Positions 8,253-16,275 of a DNA stretch of 64,000 nt are shown here, one piece after another. The DNA comes from Variovorax paradoxus. GTDB taxonomy: Bacteria; Pseudomonadota; Gammaproteobacteria; Burkholderiales; Burkholderiaceae_C. The DNA lies in NCBI GenBank assembly GCA_016806145.1, contig CP063167.1:1298501-1362500 (forward strand), read 5' to 3'. Made by a program: the position numbers and the translations under genes. A model generated the notes under the pieces. That model saw only the letters and a list, made by a program, of their open reading frames with translations, was not told the origin of the DNA and searched no databases. Each line of letters begins with the position of its first letter. The first letter of the stretch is position 1.

Positions 8253-9725
8253 TCACGCCTCCACCGGGGCCAGCGCATCGGCCCATTCGCGCAGCAGGCC
8301 CAGCGCGGTGAATAGTGCCTCGACCACGTGCCGCATGCGATCCTCGCGAAGCACCCCTTGGCGGTCCAGCGTGCCCAGGCCGGGCGTCAGCACGATGTTG
8401 CCGTCCTCGGACTGGATCAGCAGCACACCCATTCGCGCCATCATGTGGCTAAGCACGTGCGCGCCAGCGATACGGTCTTCGTTGCTGAAGATTGGAAGCC
8501 CGAAATCGGTCCCGCTCCAACTGCGCTCGTAGTTTATTTCGACGCCGCCGAGGTTATACGACTTGGTAATGAGAAAGCCGGGTCCCAACATGTTGGCATG
8601 ACGTTCATAGGCTTCGAGAACGATGCGATGCGTCGCGTCGATCGGGCCGCTCAGCCGCTCGGGCTCATCGCGTAACACGCGCAGGACCTGCACCAGTGCT
8701 GCCAGCGACAGCCTGCCAGGGTCGACCGACGCATACACGCCTTTTCCGTGCGCCGAGCCAGGACCGAAGCGCTCGCTGTGCACGCCCAAGGCGCGGCGGA
8801 CGTTCACCATGGCGTTTTCGCGACCGACAATCAGACCGCTGGTTGGCCCGCCCGCGACCTTGTCCATGCTGTAAAGCATCACGTCCGCACCGACGAGCCT
8901 CGGGTCAGTGCCCACAAACGGCACGCCCCATGCGTTGTCCACGATGTATGGCACTCCGAAATGCTGCGCGAGTTCGCCCACTGCCGCCTGGATCGCCGGC
9001 ACCCCGTGGGCGTTCTTGTCACCATATCCGTAGCCAGGGGTATCGTAGCCCAGGGTGACGAAGCCAGCGAGGTCGGCCGCATGGATGTCGGCTGCAACGC
9101 GCAACGTCTCGACCGCGCGCAACGAATCGGTTTCCAGGAGCAGCGGGCACGGCGTCATCTTGGGGCCGTGCGCGTCATAGCGCGCGCCGGCCATCGGGAC
9201 CATCACGATGTCTGTCTCCATGGCGCGACGCCCACCCAGGCCGAACTCGCCCGCAGTGGTGCCGCGGTCGGCGAAGATTTCCTTATAACGTGGAGGGAAG
9301 GGCCTTCCGTAGCTCAGGTGGTGCTCAGCATGCCGTTCGATAAGCCCGATACACCGCGCACGGTAGGGGGTGCCCCTGCCTAACTGCGGCGGAGTCAACA
9401 ACGCGTCGTAGGCCACGCTCAATGCCGCCTCGCAGCTGTTGGCGACCGCGGCGTCGTAGCCATCGCCGTAGACCGATTTGACGAGTCGTCGGATCTCGTC
9501 CCCCAACGCCTTGGGTGACACGAAGTCAGCGGACACCGAAGACATCGCTTCGAGCACGTCCTGCCGGATCGAGCCCGGCAACGCCGAACTGGCACCCGAG
9601 GTGCCAATCAGGCCCTTGAGCTCGGTCGGTATCTGAAGCCGAGCGCCGGCTTGCGCGGCCAAGCCGCACAGCACCTCCCTGTCCTCCAGCAAGCGCGCGT
9701 AGAGATCCATTCGATGGACGGTCAT
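8253..9725 (-). CDS. PLP-dependent enzyme, fold type I, SelA-like
   Basis: A 490-residue fold-type-I PLP enzyme. IVDNAWG carries Asp263, which should bind the pyridine nitrogen. SMDKVAGGPTSGLIVG carries Lys289, the likely Schiff-base lysine; this DKxxGGPxxGxIVG pattern is that of SelA and its relatives, including sugar-amino-acid ammonia lyases (DgaE type). It is clearly not SelA by context: no selB or selC is nearby. It stands in one operon with an ABC importer of the sulfonate/taurine kind and RidA. The likely job is elimination on, or deamination of, the imported amine, with RidA hydrolysing the enamine. The substrate is unknown. Confidence 0.75.
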   Translation of the reverse strand: MTVHRMDLYARLLEDREVLCGLAAQAGARLQIPTELKGLIGTSGASSALPGSIRQDVLEAMSSVSADFVSPKALGDEIRRLVKSVYGDGYDAAVANSCEAALSVAYDALLTPPQLGRGTPYRARCIGLIERHAEHHLSYGRPFPPRYKEIFADRGTTAGEFGLGGRRAMETDIVMVPMAGARYDAHGPKMTPCPLLLETDSLRAVETLRVAADIHAADLAGFVTLGYDTPGYGYGDKNAHGVPAIQAAVGELAQHFGVPYIVDNAWGVPFVGTDPRLVGADVMLYSMDKVAGGPTSGLIVGRENAMVNVRRALGVHSERFGPGSAHGKGVYASVDPGRLSLAALVQVLRVLRDEPERLSGPIDATHRIVLEAYERHANMLGPGFLITKSYNLGGVEINYERSWSGTDFGLPIFSNEDRIAGAHVLSHMMARMGVLLIQSEDGNIVLTPGLGTLDRQGVLREDRMRHVVEALFTALGLLREWADALAPVEA

Positions 9726-9764
9726 GGCTGTGTCTTTCCTTGATGTGGTTTTGCCACGCCGCGC

Positions 9765-10550
9765 TCAGCCGCGGATGGCTTGCAAGATGAATTGCTTGGC
9801 ACGGATGAAGCGCTCGTCGTGAATCAGCGTCTCGTAGCGTCGAGGCCGTTCGATCCCGACGTCGAGGCACTCCCTGATGCGACCCGGCCGTGCGCTCATG
9901 ACCACCACCTTGTCGGCCAGGAAGAGCGACTCGTCGATGTCGTGGGTGATGAAGAGCACTGTCGTGCGAAGCCGCTCCCAGACTTCGAGCAGTAGCTCCT
10001 GCATCTGCAGTCGGGTCTGCGCATCCAGCGCGCCGAAGGGCTCGTCCATCAGGATCAGCTTTGGCTCGTTGATCCAGGCGCGGGCGAGCGCCACGCGCTG
10101 CTGCATTCCGCCCGAGAGCTCGTAGGGGTAATGGTTCTCGAAGGCGGACAGGCCCATGAGCTCGATGTAGCGCTTGGCGCCCGGCAGGTAGCGATCTCTG
10201 GCTTGTCCCGCCATACGTGGCCCGAAGGTGATGTTGTCGATCACGGTGAGCCAGGGAAACAGCATGGGGCGCTGAAACACCATGCCACGTTCCGGCGACG
10301 GGCCGCGCACCGCCGCGCCATCGACTTCGATGCTGCCGGCGCTGACCTCTTCGAAACCCGCGACCATGTTCAGCACGGTCGACTTCCCGCATCCGCTCGG
10401 GCCCAGCAGGCAGATGAACTGGCCGTCCTGAATGTCGAGCGTGAAGTCTTCCACCGCGTGCGTGGTGCGGGCGCGTCTAGGATCCTCGTAGTTCTTTGCG
10501 ACACCGCGGAGTTTGACTTTGTCGCGCGATTTCAGAGCTTGGCTGTCCAT
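9765..10550 (-). CDS. ABC transporter ATPase, nitrate/sulfonate/taurine type
   Basis: A 261-residue ATPase that powers the importer made with the next two upstream genes. Walker A GPSGCGKST is at residues 50-58, the signature LSGGMQQR at 145-152, Walker B LILMDEP at 165-171 and the H-loop His in FITHDIDE near 199. The pattern and length match SsuB/TauB/NrtD. It begins 3 bases after the permease stop and is followed 39 bases later by the PLP enzyme gene. Confidence 0.9.
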   Translation of the reverse strand: MDSQALKSRDKVKLRGVAKNYEDPRRARTTHAVEDFTLDIQDGQFICLLGPSGCGKSTVLNMVAGFEEVSAGSIEVDGAAVRGPSPERGMVFQRPMLFPWLTVIDNITFGPRMAGQARDRYLPGAKRYIELMGLSAFENHYPYELSGGMQQRVALARAWINEPKLILMDEPFGALDAQTRLQMQELLLEVWERLRTTVLFITHDIDESLFLADKVVVMSARPGRIRECLDVGIERPRRYETLIHDERFIRAKQFILQAIRG

Positions 10551-10553
10551 GTC

Positions 10554-11324
10554 TTAACCCTTTCCGGACCAATGAACGCTCATGCGCTGCGCGGTCACCA
10601 GCGCCAGATCGAGCAGATAGCCAACGCCGCCGAGCAGCAGAATGCCGAGCAGCACCACGTCGGTCCGAAGGTAGGAGCTCGCGTTGATGACCATCCAGCC
10701 AAGGCCGGAGCTCGACGCGATCATCTCGGCGGCGATCAGCGTGGTCCAGCCGATGCCGATCGCCACGCGTACGCCGGTAAACAGTTCTGGCATCGCGCTG
10801 GGGAGGATCACGAAGCGAAACAATTGCGTGCGGCTCACGCCAAGGGACTGCGCTGCGCGAATCCTGTCTTCCTGGACGCCGGTCACCGCGGCCGCGGCGC
10901 TCACTACCACCGTGAGGAAAGTAGAGAGATAGATCAGCAGGAACTTGGAAAACTCGCCGATGCCGAACCAGACGATCACGAGCGGAATCAACGCGAGCTT
11001 CGGCAGCGGCCGCAGGAACTGCACGAAAGGGTCGAAGATGGCGTTGAGGGTGGCGAAGCGCCCCATCATCAGGCCCAGGGGAATGCCGGTGGCGGCCGCG
11101 GCGGCGAAGGCCGCCATGCCCCGCGCAAGGCTGACGAGCACGTGCTGCCACAGCGGGACCTGGCGATATCCGTCCGTGATCAGCGTCGTCGCTGTCTCGA
11201 ACACTTCGCGTGGACCGGGCAGAAGCAAGGGGTCGACGAGCTTGTTCTCGCCGACCACCAGCCATGCGAGGAAAACCGATCCCACGGCCACGGTACTGAC
11301 CAAGGTTTGTCTCGAGCGTCGCAT
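10554..11324 (-). CDS. ABC transporter permease, sulfonate/taurine type
   Basis: A 256-residue inner-membrane permease with about six hydrophobic segments and the cytoplasmic EAA loop (AAAAVTGVQEDRIRAAQSLGVSR, near residues 150-170) that contacts the ATPase. It resembles SsuC/TauC. It lies 11 bases after the binding-protein gene and 3 bases before the ATPase gene, which supports one transcript. Confidence 0.88.
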   Translation of the reverse strand: MRRSRQTLVSTVAVGSVFLAWLVVGENKLVDPLLLPGPREVFETATTLITDGYRQVPLWQHVLVSLARGMAAFAAAAATGIPLGLMMGRFATLNAIFDPFVQFLRPLPKLALIPLVIVWFGIGEFSKFLLIYLSTFLTVVVSAAAAVTGVQEDRIRAAQSLGVSRTQLFRFVILPSAMPELFTGVRVAIGIGWTTLIAAEMIASSSGLGWMVINASSYLRTDVVLLGILLLGGVGYLLDLALVTAQRMSVHWSGKG

Positions 11325-11335
11325 CTTGGCGCCTT

Positions 11336-12328
11336 CTATCTTCCCGACGCACGCTTCATGTACGTGGTGTTGAGCGCTGGCGCGAAGCTCGAGGGCAAAT
11401 CCGCCGAGCGGATTTCTCCGAGTTCGACCAAGAAGCGCCCGGTGTCCATCATGGCTGGCGCCACCTTGCCACCTTGGGCGAGCATTTCAAGCTGCTCGGC
11501 GTTGGGCGGCGTGTAAAGGCCCTCGAGCGTGGCGCGCACCTGCGACTCTTCCTGATTCAAATGCTTGGCCACAAGCTGTATCGCGGCGTCCTTGTCTTGC
11601 CTGTACGCATCGGCGGATTGGTCAAGCGCGCGAAGGAAGCCGACCACCTTGTCCGGATACCGCGCCGCGAACTCCCTGCGGACCACGAAGGTGTTGAAGA
11701 CGAAGTAGCCGTCCTTCTGCAGCTGGCGCGTGCTGAGGATTTCCTTTCCGCCGGCTGCCTCCATTGATTGCGTGAATGGTCCCCAGACATACGCTGCGTC
11801 GATGTCGCCGCGACGCCAGGCGGCCACCATCTCGGAAGGTGCCAGCGAAACGAGTGTCACGTCCTTGGGCGCGACTTTGTTGACCTTCAAGGCCGCCATC
11901 AGCGCGTAGTGCGCGGTCGAGCCTGGCGGATACGCGACGCGCTTGCCCTTCAAATCCGCGATGGACGAGATCGGAGCGCGGGCGATGAGTCGTTCGGACG
12001 TGGAGATGACTTCGGCAATGGCGATCACGTCGACGGGAAGCCCTCGCGCAATCCCGGCGACCGTGGGAGAGGAACCCATCCGCGCAATGTCGACCTGTTT
12101 GGACGCAAGCGCAGTCAGCGCCGCGGCACCGGAAGGAAACTGCGCCCATTCGACCTTGGCGGCCATGTTCTTTTCGAACAGGGCCGTAGCCTTTCCGATC
12201 ACCCACAACCGGGGCGCGCCGTACCAGCCGAGCCGCACAGGCTCATCAGCTGCCTGCGCCGGGGTTCCCAGGCCAACGAGGCCCGCGCAAGCCAGCGCCA
12301 GTGCAATCCATCTCGATCTCAAAATCAT
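11336..12328 (-). CDS. ABC transporter substrate-binding protein, taurine/sulfonate family
   Basis: A periplasmic receptor of 330 residues counted from ATG 12328. The frame is open for ten more codons, but a purine-rich AAGGA lies about 9 bases before ATG 12328 and MILRSRWIALALACAGLVG begins a normal Sec signal peptide cleaved after AQA. Family blocks: GYGAPRLWVIGKA-like N-terminus, LKGKRVAYPPGSTAHYAL, and AAWRRGDIDAAYVWGPF. First gene of the importer/PLP enzyme/RidA operon. Two AACTGC-N6-GCAGTT dyads lie 78-121 bases upstream of its start, well placed for control by the divergent GntR gene. The ligand is probably a small anionic amine or sulfonate, but this is not shown. Confidence 0.88.
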   Translation of the reverse strand: MILRSRWIALALACAGLVGLGTPAQAADEPVRLGWYGAPRLWVIGKATALFEKNMAAKVEWAQFPSGAAALTALASKQVDIARMGSSPTVAGIARGLPVDVIAIAEVISTSERLIARAPISSIADLKGKRVAYPPGSTAHYALMAALKVNKVAPKDVTLVSLAPSEMVAAWRRGDIDAAYVWGPFTQSMEAAGGKEILSTRQLQKDGYFVFNTFVVRREFAARYPDKVVGFLRALDQSADAYRQDKDAAIQLVAKHLNQEESQVRATLEGLYTPPNAEQLEMLAQGGKVAPAMMDTGRFLVELGEIRSADLPSSFAPALNTTYMKRASGR

Positions 12329-12405
12329 GTGGGATCCTTCGCGAGAAGTTGTGGGCAACGGTTCGTGGCAGACGCCGCCGACACAGAAACCTTGGCCTAA
12401 AGTAA

Positions 12406-12423
12406 AACTGCACTATAGCAGTT
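12406..12423. promoter_or_regulatory. GntR operator candidate 1
   Basis: AACTGC-ACTATA-GCAGTT, a perfect 6-6-6 dyad upstream of the importer operon. The centre is 26 bases from candidate 2. The inner ACTATA may also serve as part of a -10 element. Confidence 0.65.
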
Positions 12424-12431
12424 GGTCGGCG

Positions 12432-12449
12432 AACTGCAATACAGCAGTT
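12432..12449. promoter_or_regulatory. GntR operator candidate 2
   Basis: AACTGC-AATACA-GCAGTT, the same perfect half-sites and spacing as candidate 1. Confidence 0.65.
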
Positions 12450-12482
12450 GAACTCGTCGAGCCGAGGATCTCTGGCACTCAG

Positions 12483-12600
12483 CCGATGTGGTTTATGTCT
12501 ACCAGGAAGCGAACGTTGCGCAAGCGCTCGCCGAGAACGCGCTGCAGCGGGACCGAATCGTCGTCCACCGCGTTGCCACGCAGTCCCATTGCGGTCCAGG
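12483..12600 (-). pseudogene. Fossil 3' end of a second GntR/UTRA regulator gene
   Basis: The minus strand translates to LRGNAVDDDSVPLQRVLG and then ERLRNVRFLVDINHIG followed by a stop. This aligns with the end of the intact GntR protein encoded at 12912-13643 (LRSYAVDNRPVSLQRIYG, then EPFRNARFVMDTRRIG and stop), with the stop at the same residue. The upstream part has decayed. It points to an older regulator gene that was co-directional with the importer operon and has been replaced by, or duplicated into, the divergent copy. Confidence 0.6.
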
Positions 12601-12871
12601 GGCTGGCGGTCGGATGTCGGCGCGACGAAAGAACCGGTTGCAAGGAGGCATCGTTCGATGCGCAGCAGCGGATGTGGGTAATCGACGTCGTGTCAACGCG
12701 CGACCTTTGTACTCTCGAGCAAGCACATCGCGCAGTAGCGGCCGCCCTTTGCTTGGCGGCGTCGATGCAATCGAGACCCGATGAACCTGTCGCTCATCAT
12801 TGCGCTGGCGCTGGCATTACTTGAGCTCGAAATCAGCGACGCGCAGCCTCTCGTTGTACCGCGGCAAGTTA

Positions 12872-12889
12872 AACTGCTGTGTAGCGGTT
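12872..12889. promoter_or_regulatory. GntR operator candidate 3 (autoregulation)
   Basis: AACTGC-TGTGTA-GCGGTT, one mismatch from the other two dyads, 23 bases before the GntR start codon. Confidence 0.6.
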
Positions 12890-12911
12890 TCTTAACCATC
12901 CGGGATACGCC

Positions 12912-13643
12912 ATGCAGCAAGGGGACGTCGCGCAAGCTTCAACGACCAAGATCCAGCAGATCGTGAATTCGATCCTGGCCAGCATCGCTGCGGGTGAGTT
13001 GCAAGAGGGCGACCGCGTGACGTCGGAGCGCAAACTTGCCCTCGATTTTGATGTCAGCGTCGGCACTGTGCAGCGGGCGCTTCAGAAACTCGAGCATCGT
13101 GGCGTATTGATCCGAGAGCACGGCCGCGGCAGCTTCGTGCGCGGAATGGGCGCCGCACTTAATGCGCATTACGTCCGTTTCTGCGACGCGCGAGGAAATG
13201 ACTTGCCTTTGTATTGGCATGTTCTGGGGCACAAGAAGATCAAGCCCAAGCGAGACATCGTGGACTTCTTCGGCACTGACGAGGCATTGGTACGCATCGA
13301 CCGACGCGTTGATGTAAACGGTCAGTTCGTGCTACATGCGCAGTTTTATCTGTCGGAGCATGCCTATGCCTCACTACCTTCCGAAGTCACCGACAGCACC
13401 AACCTGCGCGAGTCGTTGAGCCAGGCGCTTTCGGTGCCGGTTCTGCGCGTAGAGCAACTTGTTGGTTTCGATGCAATGCCCGCAGATGTCGCCGCCTCTT
13501 TGGGCTGCGACCAGTCCAGCCCATGCTTCATGCTCGAGCTGCGCAGTTACGCGGTAGACAACCGACCGGTATCTCTTCAGCGCATCTATGGAGAACCATT
13601 CAGAAACGCCCGGTTTGTGATGGACACGCGACGCATCGGCTAA
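12912..13643 (+). CDS. GntR-family regulator, HutC/UTRA type
   Basis: A 243-residue transcription factor. The winged helix is at residues 10-75 (LQEGDRVTSERKLALDFDVS, GTVQRALQKLEHRGVLIREHGRGSFV). The C-terminal ligand-binding UTRA domain spans about 95-240, ending in the usual VSLQRIYGEPF block. Divergent from the importer/PLP enzyme operon. The dyad AACTGC-N6-GCRGTT occurs before both this gene and the operon, so it very likely controls both. UTRA regulators usually sense the imported substrate or a breakdown product. No strong ribosome site is seen before ATG 12912, but it gives the expected N-terminus. Confidence 0.88.
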   Translation: MQQGDVAQASTTKIQQIVNSILASIAAGELQEGDRVTSERKLALDFDVSVGTVQRALQKLEHRGVLIREHGRGSFVRGMGAALNAHYVRFCDARGNDLPLYWHVLGHKKIKPKRDIVDFFGTDEALVRIDRRVDVNGQFVLHAQFYLSEHAYASLPSEVTDSTNLRESLSQALSVPVLRVEQLVGFDAMPADVAASLGCDQSSPCFMLELRSYAVDNRPVSLQRIYGEPFRNARFVMDTRRIG

Positions 13644-14179
13644 CGGGTCTTCGAGGCCGGAGCCCTCTCGCGTGTTCGCTTTGTCGACGCCGCCTTAGCG
13701 TTGGGCGTGATCGCGGCGAGCTCGCACTGGCGGCCTTGTGTCGTGTTCTTTGCCAAGACGCTCTCAGGTGCACAGCCACCGGATGTCACGCTGTTCGAGT
13801 GTAGCTGCCGGCGTCCTCCTCGCTCGAGGCGAAGCCGGTTGCCGGCGATTGGCCAATCTTCCGCAGCAGGATCGACAATACGGCACTTAGTCAATATCGA
13901 CAGGGTGGAAGGGCCTGACGGCACCGTCGCCGAGCCATTCGAGCGAAAAATTGGCGTCCAGACCTCGGCCACAAGGCTGGAAGACTTCAGCATCGACAAG
14001 GTGCCGCACCGGTTCGGCTGGAGCAAGCTTTGAAGGTCCGCCACGGCCTGGGCTAGTGGCTCGCTCACTTCGATACGTTTCTCCACATCAAAGTTGAGCG
14101 TCAGGTTGAAGTCCTGCTTCCTTGCATCCGCATGTTGCTTCAAGCGGGCGCGGATCGAGGCTGCGATGTTGCGGCTCAC
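13640..14179 (-). pseudogene. AbiEii toxin gene with large internal deletion
   Basis: The frame starts at ATG 14179, overlapping the AbiEi stop (ATGA), with MSRNIAASIRARLKQHADAR and then KQDFNLTLN, the normal start of AbiEii nucleotidyltransferases. About 30 residues in, the sequence jumps to SEPLAQAVADLQSLLQP, which looks like the C-terminal end of the family. The nucleotidyltransferase core (the GSxxR/DxD region) is missing. The rest of the frame to 13640 has no recognisable domain. The toxin is almost certainly dead. Confidence 0.65.
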
Positions 14180-14787
14180 GTCGTGACGCTTTCGAGGTAG
14201 GGTCGCATCACATTGGATACGCGGTCGATCGTGGCGTAGTGCCAGAGTGCATCGATCGTCACCTTGCGTTGCGCCCAGCCGTCGCGCAGCGCTTCAAGCG
14301 CCACGTCAAGGCCGATCTTGTGGCGAAACTTGAAGCAGTCGGTAATGGTCTTGGCCGCGTTGAAGATTGGCACGCTGACACCGTCGATCTGCATGGGTTC
14401 GACGCCTTCGGACAGTGCGGGGCCGGACATGCGGATGGCGCGCAGCGCGGGCTGGTCGAGCCTGGGTGTTGGCGAGTTGCGGGGAATCGCGATCCACACT
14501 TCGAATGGTGCTTGCGTGCCGATCTCATGGACGCGCAGCGCCGACAGCAAGCAGACGATGCCCTGCGGCACGCGGAGTGCGACCTCTGCCAGCGAGCGGT
14601 GCTCGCTCAGTGGGCGCCCCGGCAGGCTGTAGACACCACGGGCGACCCGTTCGAGCTGGCCTGCGGCGACCAGCCGGCTGAGCACCATCGTTGGAAGGCC
14701 ATGCGTGGCGAGATCCCGCGCGCGCAGCAGCGGCCGCTGTTTGGCCAACGCCAGGACGGCTTGTTCGCGTGTCGAAGTCGAGAACAT
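14176..14787 (-). CDS. AbiEi-type antitoxin / transcriptional regulator
   Basis: A 203-residue AbiEi antitoxin of a type IV toxin-antitoxin system. The N-terminal winged helix is at about residues 8-60 (AVLALAKQRPLLRARDLATH, LVAAGQLERVARGVYSLPG). The C-terminal AbiEi_1 domain follows, with AAKTITDCFKFRHKIGLDVA near 150-170. AbiEi normally represses its own promoter and protects against AbiEii, which inactivates tRNA by adding nucleotides. Here the toxin gene that overlaps its stop is amputated, so only the antitoxin/regulator survives. Confidence 0.87.
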   Translation of the reverse strand: MFSTSTREQAVLALAKQRPLLRARDLATHGLPTMVLSRLVAAGQLERVARGVYSLPGRPLSEHRSLAEVALRVPQGIVCLLSALRVHEIGTQAPFEVWIAIPRNSPTPRLDQPALRAIRMSGPALSEGVEPMQIDGVSVPIFNAAKTITDCFKFRHKIGLDVALEALRDGWAQRKVTIDALWHYATIDRVSNVMRPYLESVTT

Positions 14788-15057
14788 GCTGGAGTTTGTT
14801 GCATTTGCTAGTTACTTGTCAGTAAAAAAAGAAGAAATGCAACGAAGGCGACTACGCATCACCCCAGCGAGGTGGGTTAAATCGCCAGTAGCGATCAGGT
14901 CCCAAACCGGAATCAATCGCTGCTGCTGGTCTGGTGTGCCCAACGGTGAGCCCGGTAACCACGACAGTCAGGGAAAAGCTAGTGTCGGCGCGGGTTGGGA
15001 GGTTTTTCGAGGCAGCCCCGGCCACCAAATTTCTCATTTGGATGAACAAGCGAGCCT

Positions 15058-15079
15058 GACTCGGACGAGTCGGTTTTTT
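15058..15079 (+). terminator. Rho-independent terminator
   Basis: GACTC-GGAC-GAGTC hairpin, then GG and six T residues. Confidence 0.55.
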
Positions 15080-15293
15080 GCTTGCCTCTTGTAGGCATCC
15101 GGGATGCGTGCCACTCGTTCTGTGCCGGGCCCGGTTCGCAACCCGGTAGAAGCCGCTGTCGCGGCCAGTGGCATCGGCCTTGGCGAGTCGACGCGTGCTT
15201 GAGATCCCGCGTTCGCACTAAGCGCCGCGTTGGAGAGCGAAGGGCGTGGGGCGGGGTGTGCGGTCTTGCTGGCACCTTCACCGTAGCACGGCG

Positions 15294-15423
15294 TTCTCGC
15301 CGTCAAGGGCTGCGCGCCGCTGTGCGGCGCTGGCGGCCTTCGGCCGTCATAGACCCCTGACCGCTGCGCTGCGCCGTGCGGGCCACGGTTTCGGGCAATC
15401 CCGCCCGACAACCGGAGATCATC
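15294..15423 (+). ncRNA. Structured 5' leader A (AATCCC-loop element)
   Basis: First of three related leaders. In order: TTCTCGC (15294-15300); basal stem TCAAGGG (15303-15309) with CCCCTGA (15354-15360, one mismatch) enclosing a GCGGCC-TTC-GGCCGT hairpin; the block GACCGCTGCGCT; a CCGTG/CACGG hairpin (15374-15388); and the CGGGC-AATCCC-GCCCG hairpin (15392-15407) seven bases before the GGAG ribosome site. Compare 16135-16275 and 26730-26857. Likely a cis-acting RNA. Confidence 0.65.
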
Positions 15424-15819
15424 ATGAATGAGAAATCGCACGTGTCGATGGAGCAGCATGTCTGCCTGGTGTGCGGCGTCAGTTTCGAAACCGGCCACCT
15501 GCTGCTCGATCGACGTCTGCGCGCGAGCATGGGGCGGCACACGCAGACAGGTTGGGGCCTGTGCGCCGAGCATCGCAAGATGTTCGACGCGGGGTTCGTT
15601 GCCTTGGTCGAATGCGATCCGCGACGCAGTGGAGCTGCGTCGGCCCAAGGCAACCTCCGTCCGGAGCAGGTGTATCGCACCGGTCAGATTGCGCACCTGA
15701 AGCGCGAAGTGTTCGATCGGCTGTTCGACGTCAGGCTGGCGGCTGACAAGCCTTGCGTGTTCGTGGAGCCTGGGCTGATCGCGCAGCTGCAGGCCATGGT
15801 CGGGCCGCAGCACGACTGA
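15424..15819 (+). CDS. Small Cys/His-rich protein of the accessory region
   Basis: A 131-residue protein of unknown function. ATG 15424 is chosen because GGAG lies 6 bases before it and the structured leader ends there; the frame is open for 16 more codons inside the leader. The N-terminal half has CLVCG near residues 14-18 and CAEH near 47-50, a plausible zinc-binding CxxC/CxxH pair, followed by KMFDAGFVALVECD. No membrane segment. Proteins like this are common as cargo of proteobacterial conjugative elements, and the gene shares its leader type with radC and the DUF2958 gene, which suggests joint regulation. Confidence 0.7.
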   Translation: MNEKSHVSMEQHVCLVCGVSFETGHLLLDRRLRASMGRHTQTGWGLCAEHRKMFDAGFVALVECDPRRSGAASAQGNLRPEQVYRTGQIAHLKREVFDRLFDVRLAADKPCVFVEPGLIAQLQAMVGPQHD

Positions 15820-16134
15820 AGCGCGGTCGGCGCTCGGAAGCGCATCGACGCGCATGGATGCGCCGGGCGCTTCTTCAGGGTCGCAACGCGACCCTCTTAC
15901 TCGGGGCGTGAAGCGTTGCTCAAGTGCCGTGCACTTGGGCGCGTGGCCGGAACGAGCGCTCGCGCGCTGCGTTACGCCGTGGGCAGCTTGATTGGCGCGT
16001 GTCTTGGTGCTTTGCGGCGCATGACGACATTGGGGCGCAGACGACCGCGACCGTGAGCGCAATGCTTCGAATCCCTTCGTTGGCGTTGGGGGGCTGGGGA
16101 GGGCTTGCCTGTGAGCCCTGAGGCTACCCCATCG
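15820..16134. other. Intergenic stretch after the Cys-rich gene
   Basis: No gene supported. It starts with a GC-rich hairpin that can act as terminator (15878-15898). The rest, up to the next structured leader, shows nothing recognisable. Confidence 0.5.
15878..15898 (+). terminator. Probable terminator
   Basis: GGGTCGC-AAC-GCGACCC hairpin followed by a short TCTT tract. Confidence 0.4.
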
Positions 16135-16275
16135 TTCTCGCGTTCAAGGCCCTGCGCGCGCTTCGCGTGCTCGGCGCGTGCCGCGCGCCTGCGGCGGTCT
16201 TGAGCGCTGCGCTGCGACGGGGTGGCGGGGTCTCGCAGGCAATCCCGCCTGTGTCATCCACAGGAGTTCTTCCTC
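16135..16275 (+). ncRNA. Structured 5' leader B (AATCCC-loop element, radC)
   Basis: Second copy of the leader, the most diverged. TTCTCG (16135-16140); basal stem TCAAG (16144-16148) with CTTGA (16199-16203); block GAGCGCTGCGCTGCG; and the CAGGC-AATCCC-GCCTG hairpin (16236-16251). The stem differs from copy A by a compensated pair change, while the loop is identical. The ribosome site CAGGAG is at 16261-16266. Confidence 0.65.

Larger units (their letters stand above)
12329..12911. other. Divergent control region with a gene fossil
   Basis: No intact gene. It contains three copies of the dyad AACTGC-N6-GCRGTT, two near the importer operon and one near the GntR gene, and the dead 3' end of another GntR/UTRA gene on the minus strand (12483-12600). 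The region 12600-12870 shows nothing else that can be supported. Confidence 0.7.
14788..15423. other. Non-coding stretch at the left of the accessory region
   Basis: No gene supported. It contains a factor-independent terminator on the plus strand (15058-15079) and the structured leader of the next gene (15294-15423). A GGTTCGCAACC string near 15130 looks like a tRNA T-arm, but there is no tRNA around it. Confidence 0.6.

Noticed and set aside
8253..9725. Selenocysteine synthase SelA
   Set aside because: The lysine motif is SelA-like, but the gene lies in an importer/RidA operon without selB or selC and the protein is longer than usual.
15120..15160. tRNA-like T-arm (GGTTCGCAACC) as a possible attachment site
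   Set aside because: No acceptor, D or anticodon arm is found around it, and no matching direct repeat was seen at the other side of the island.
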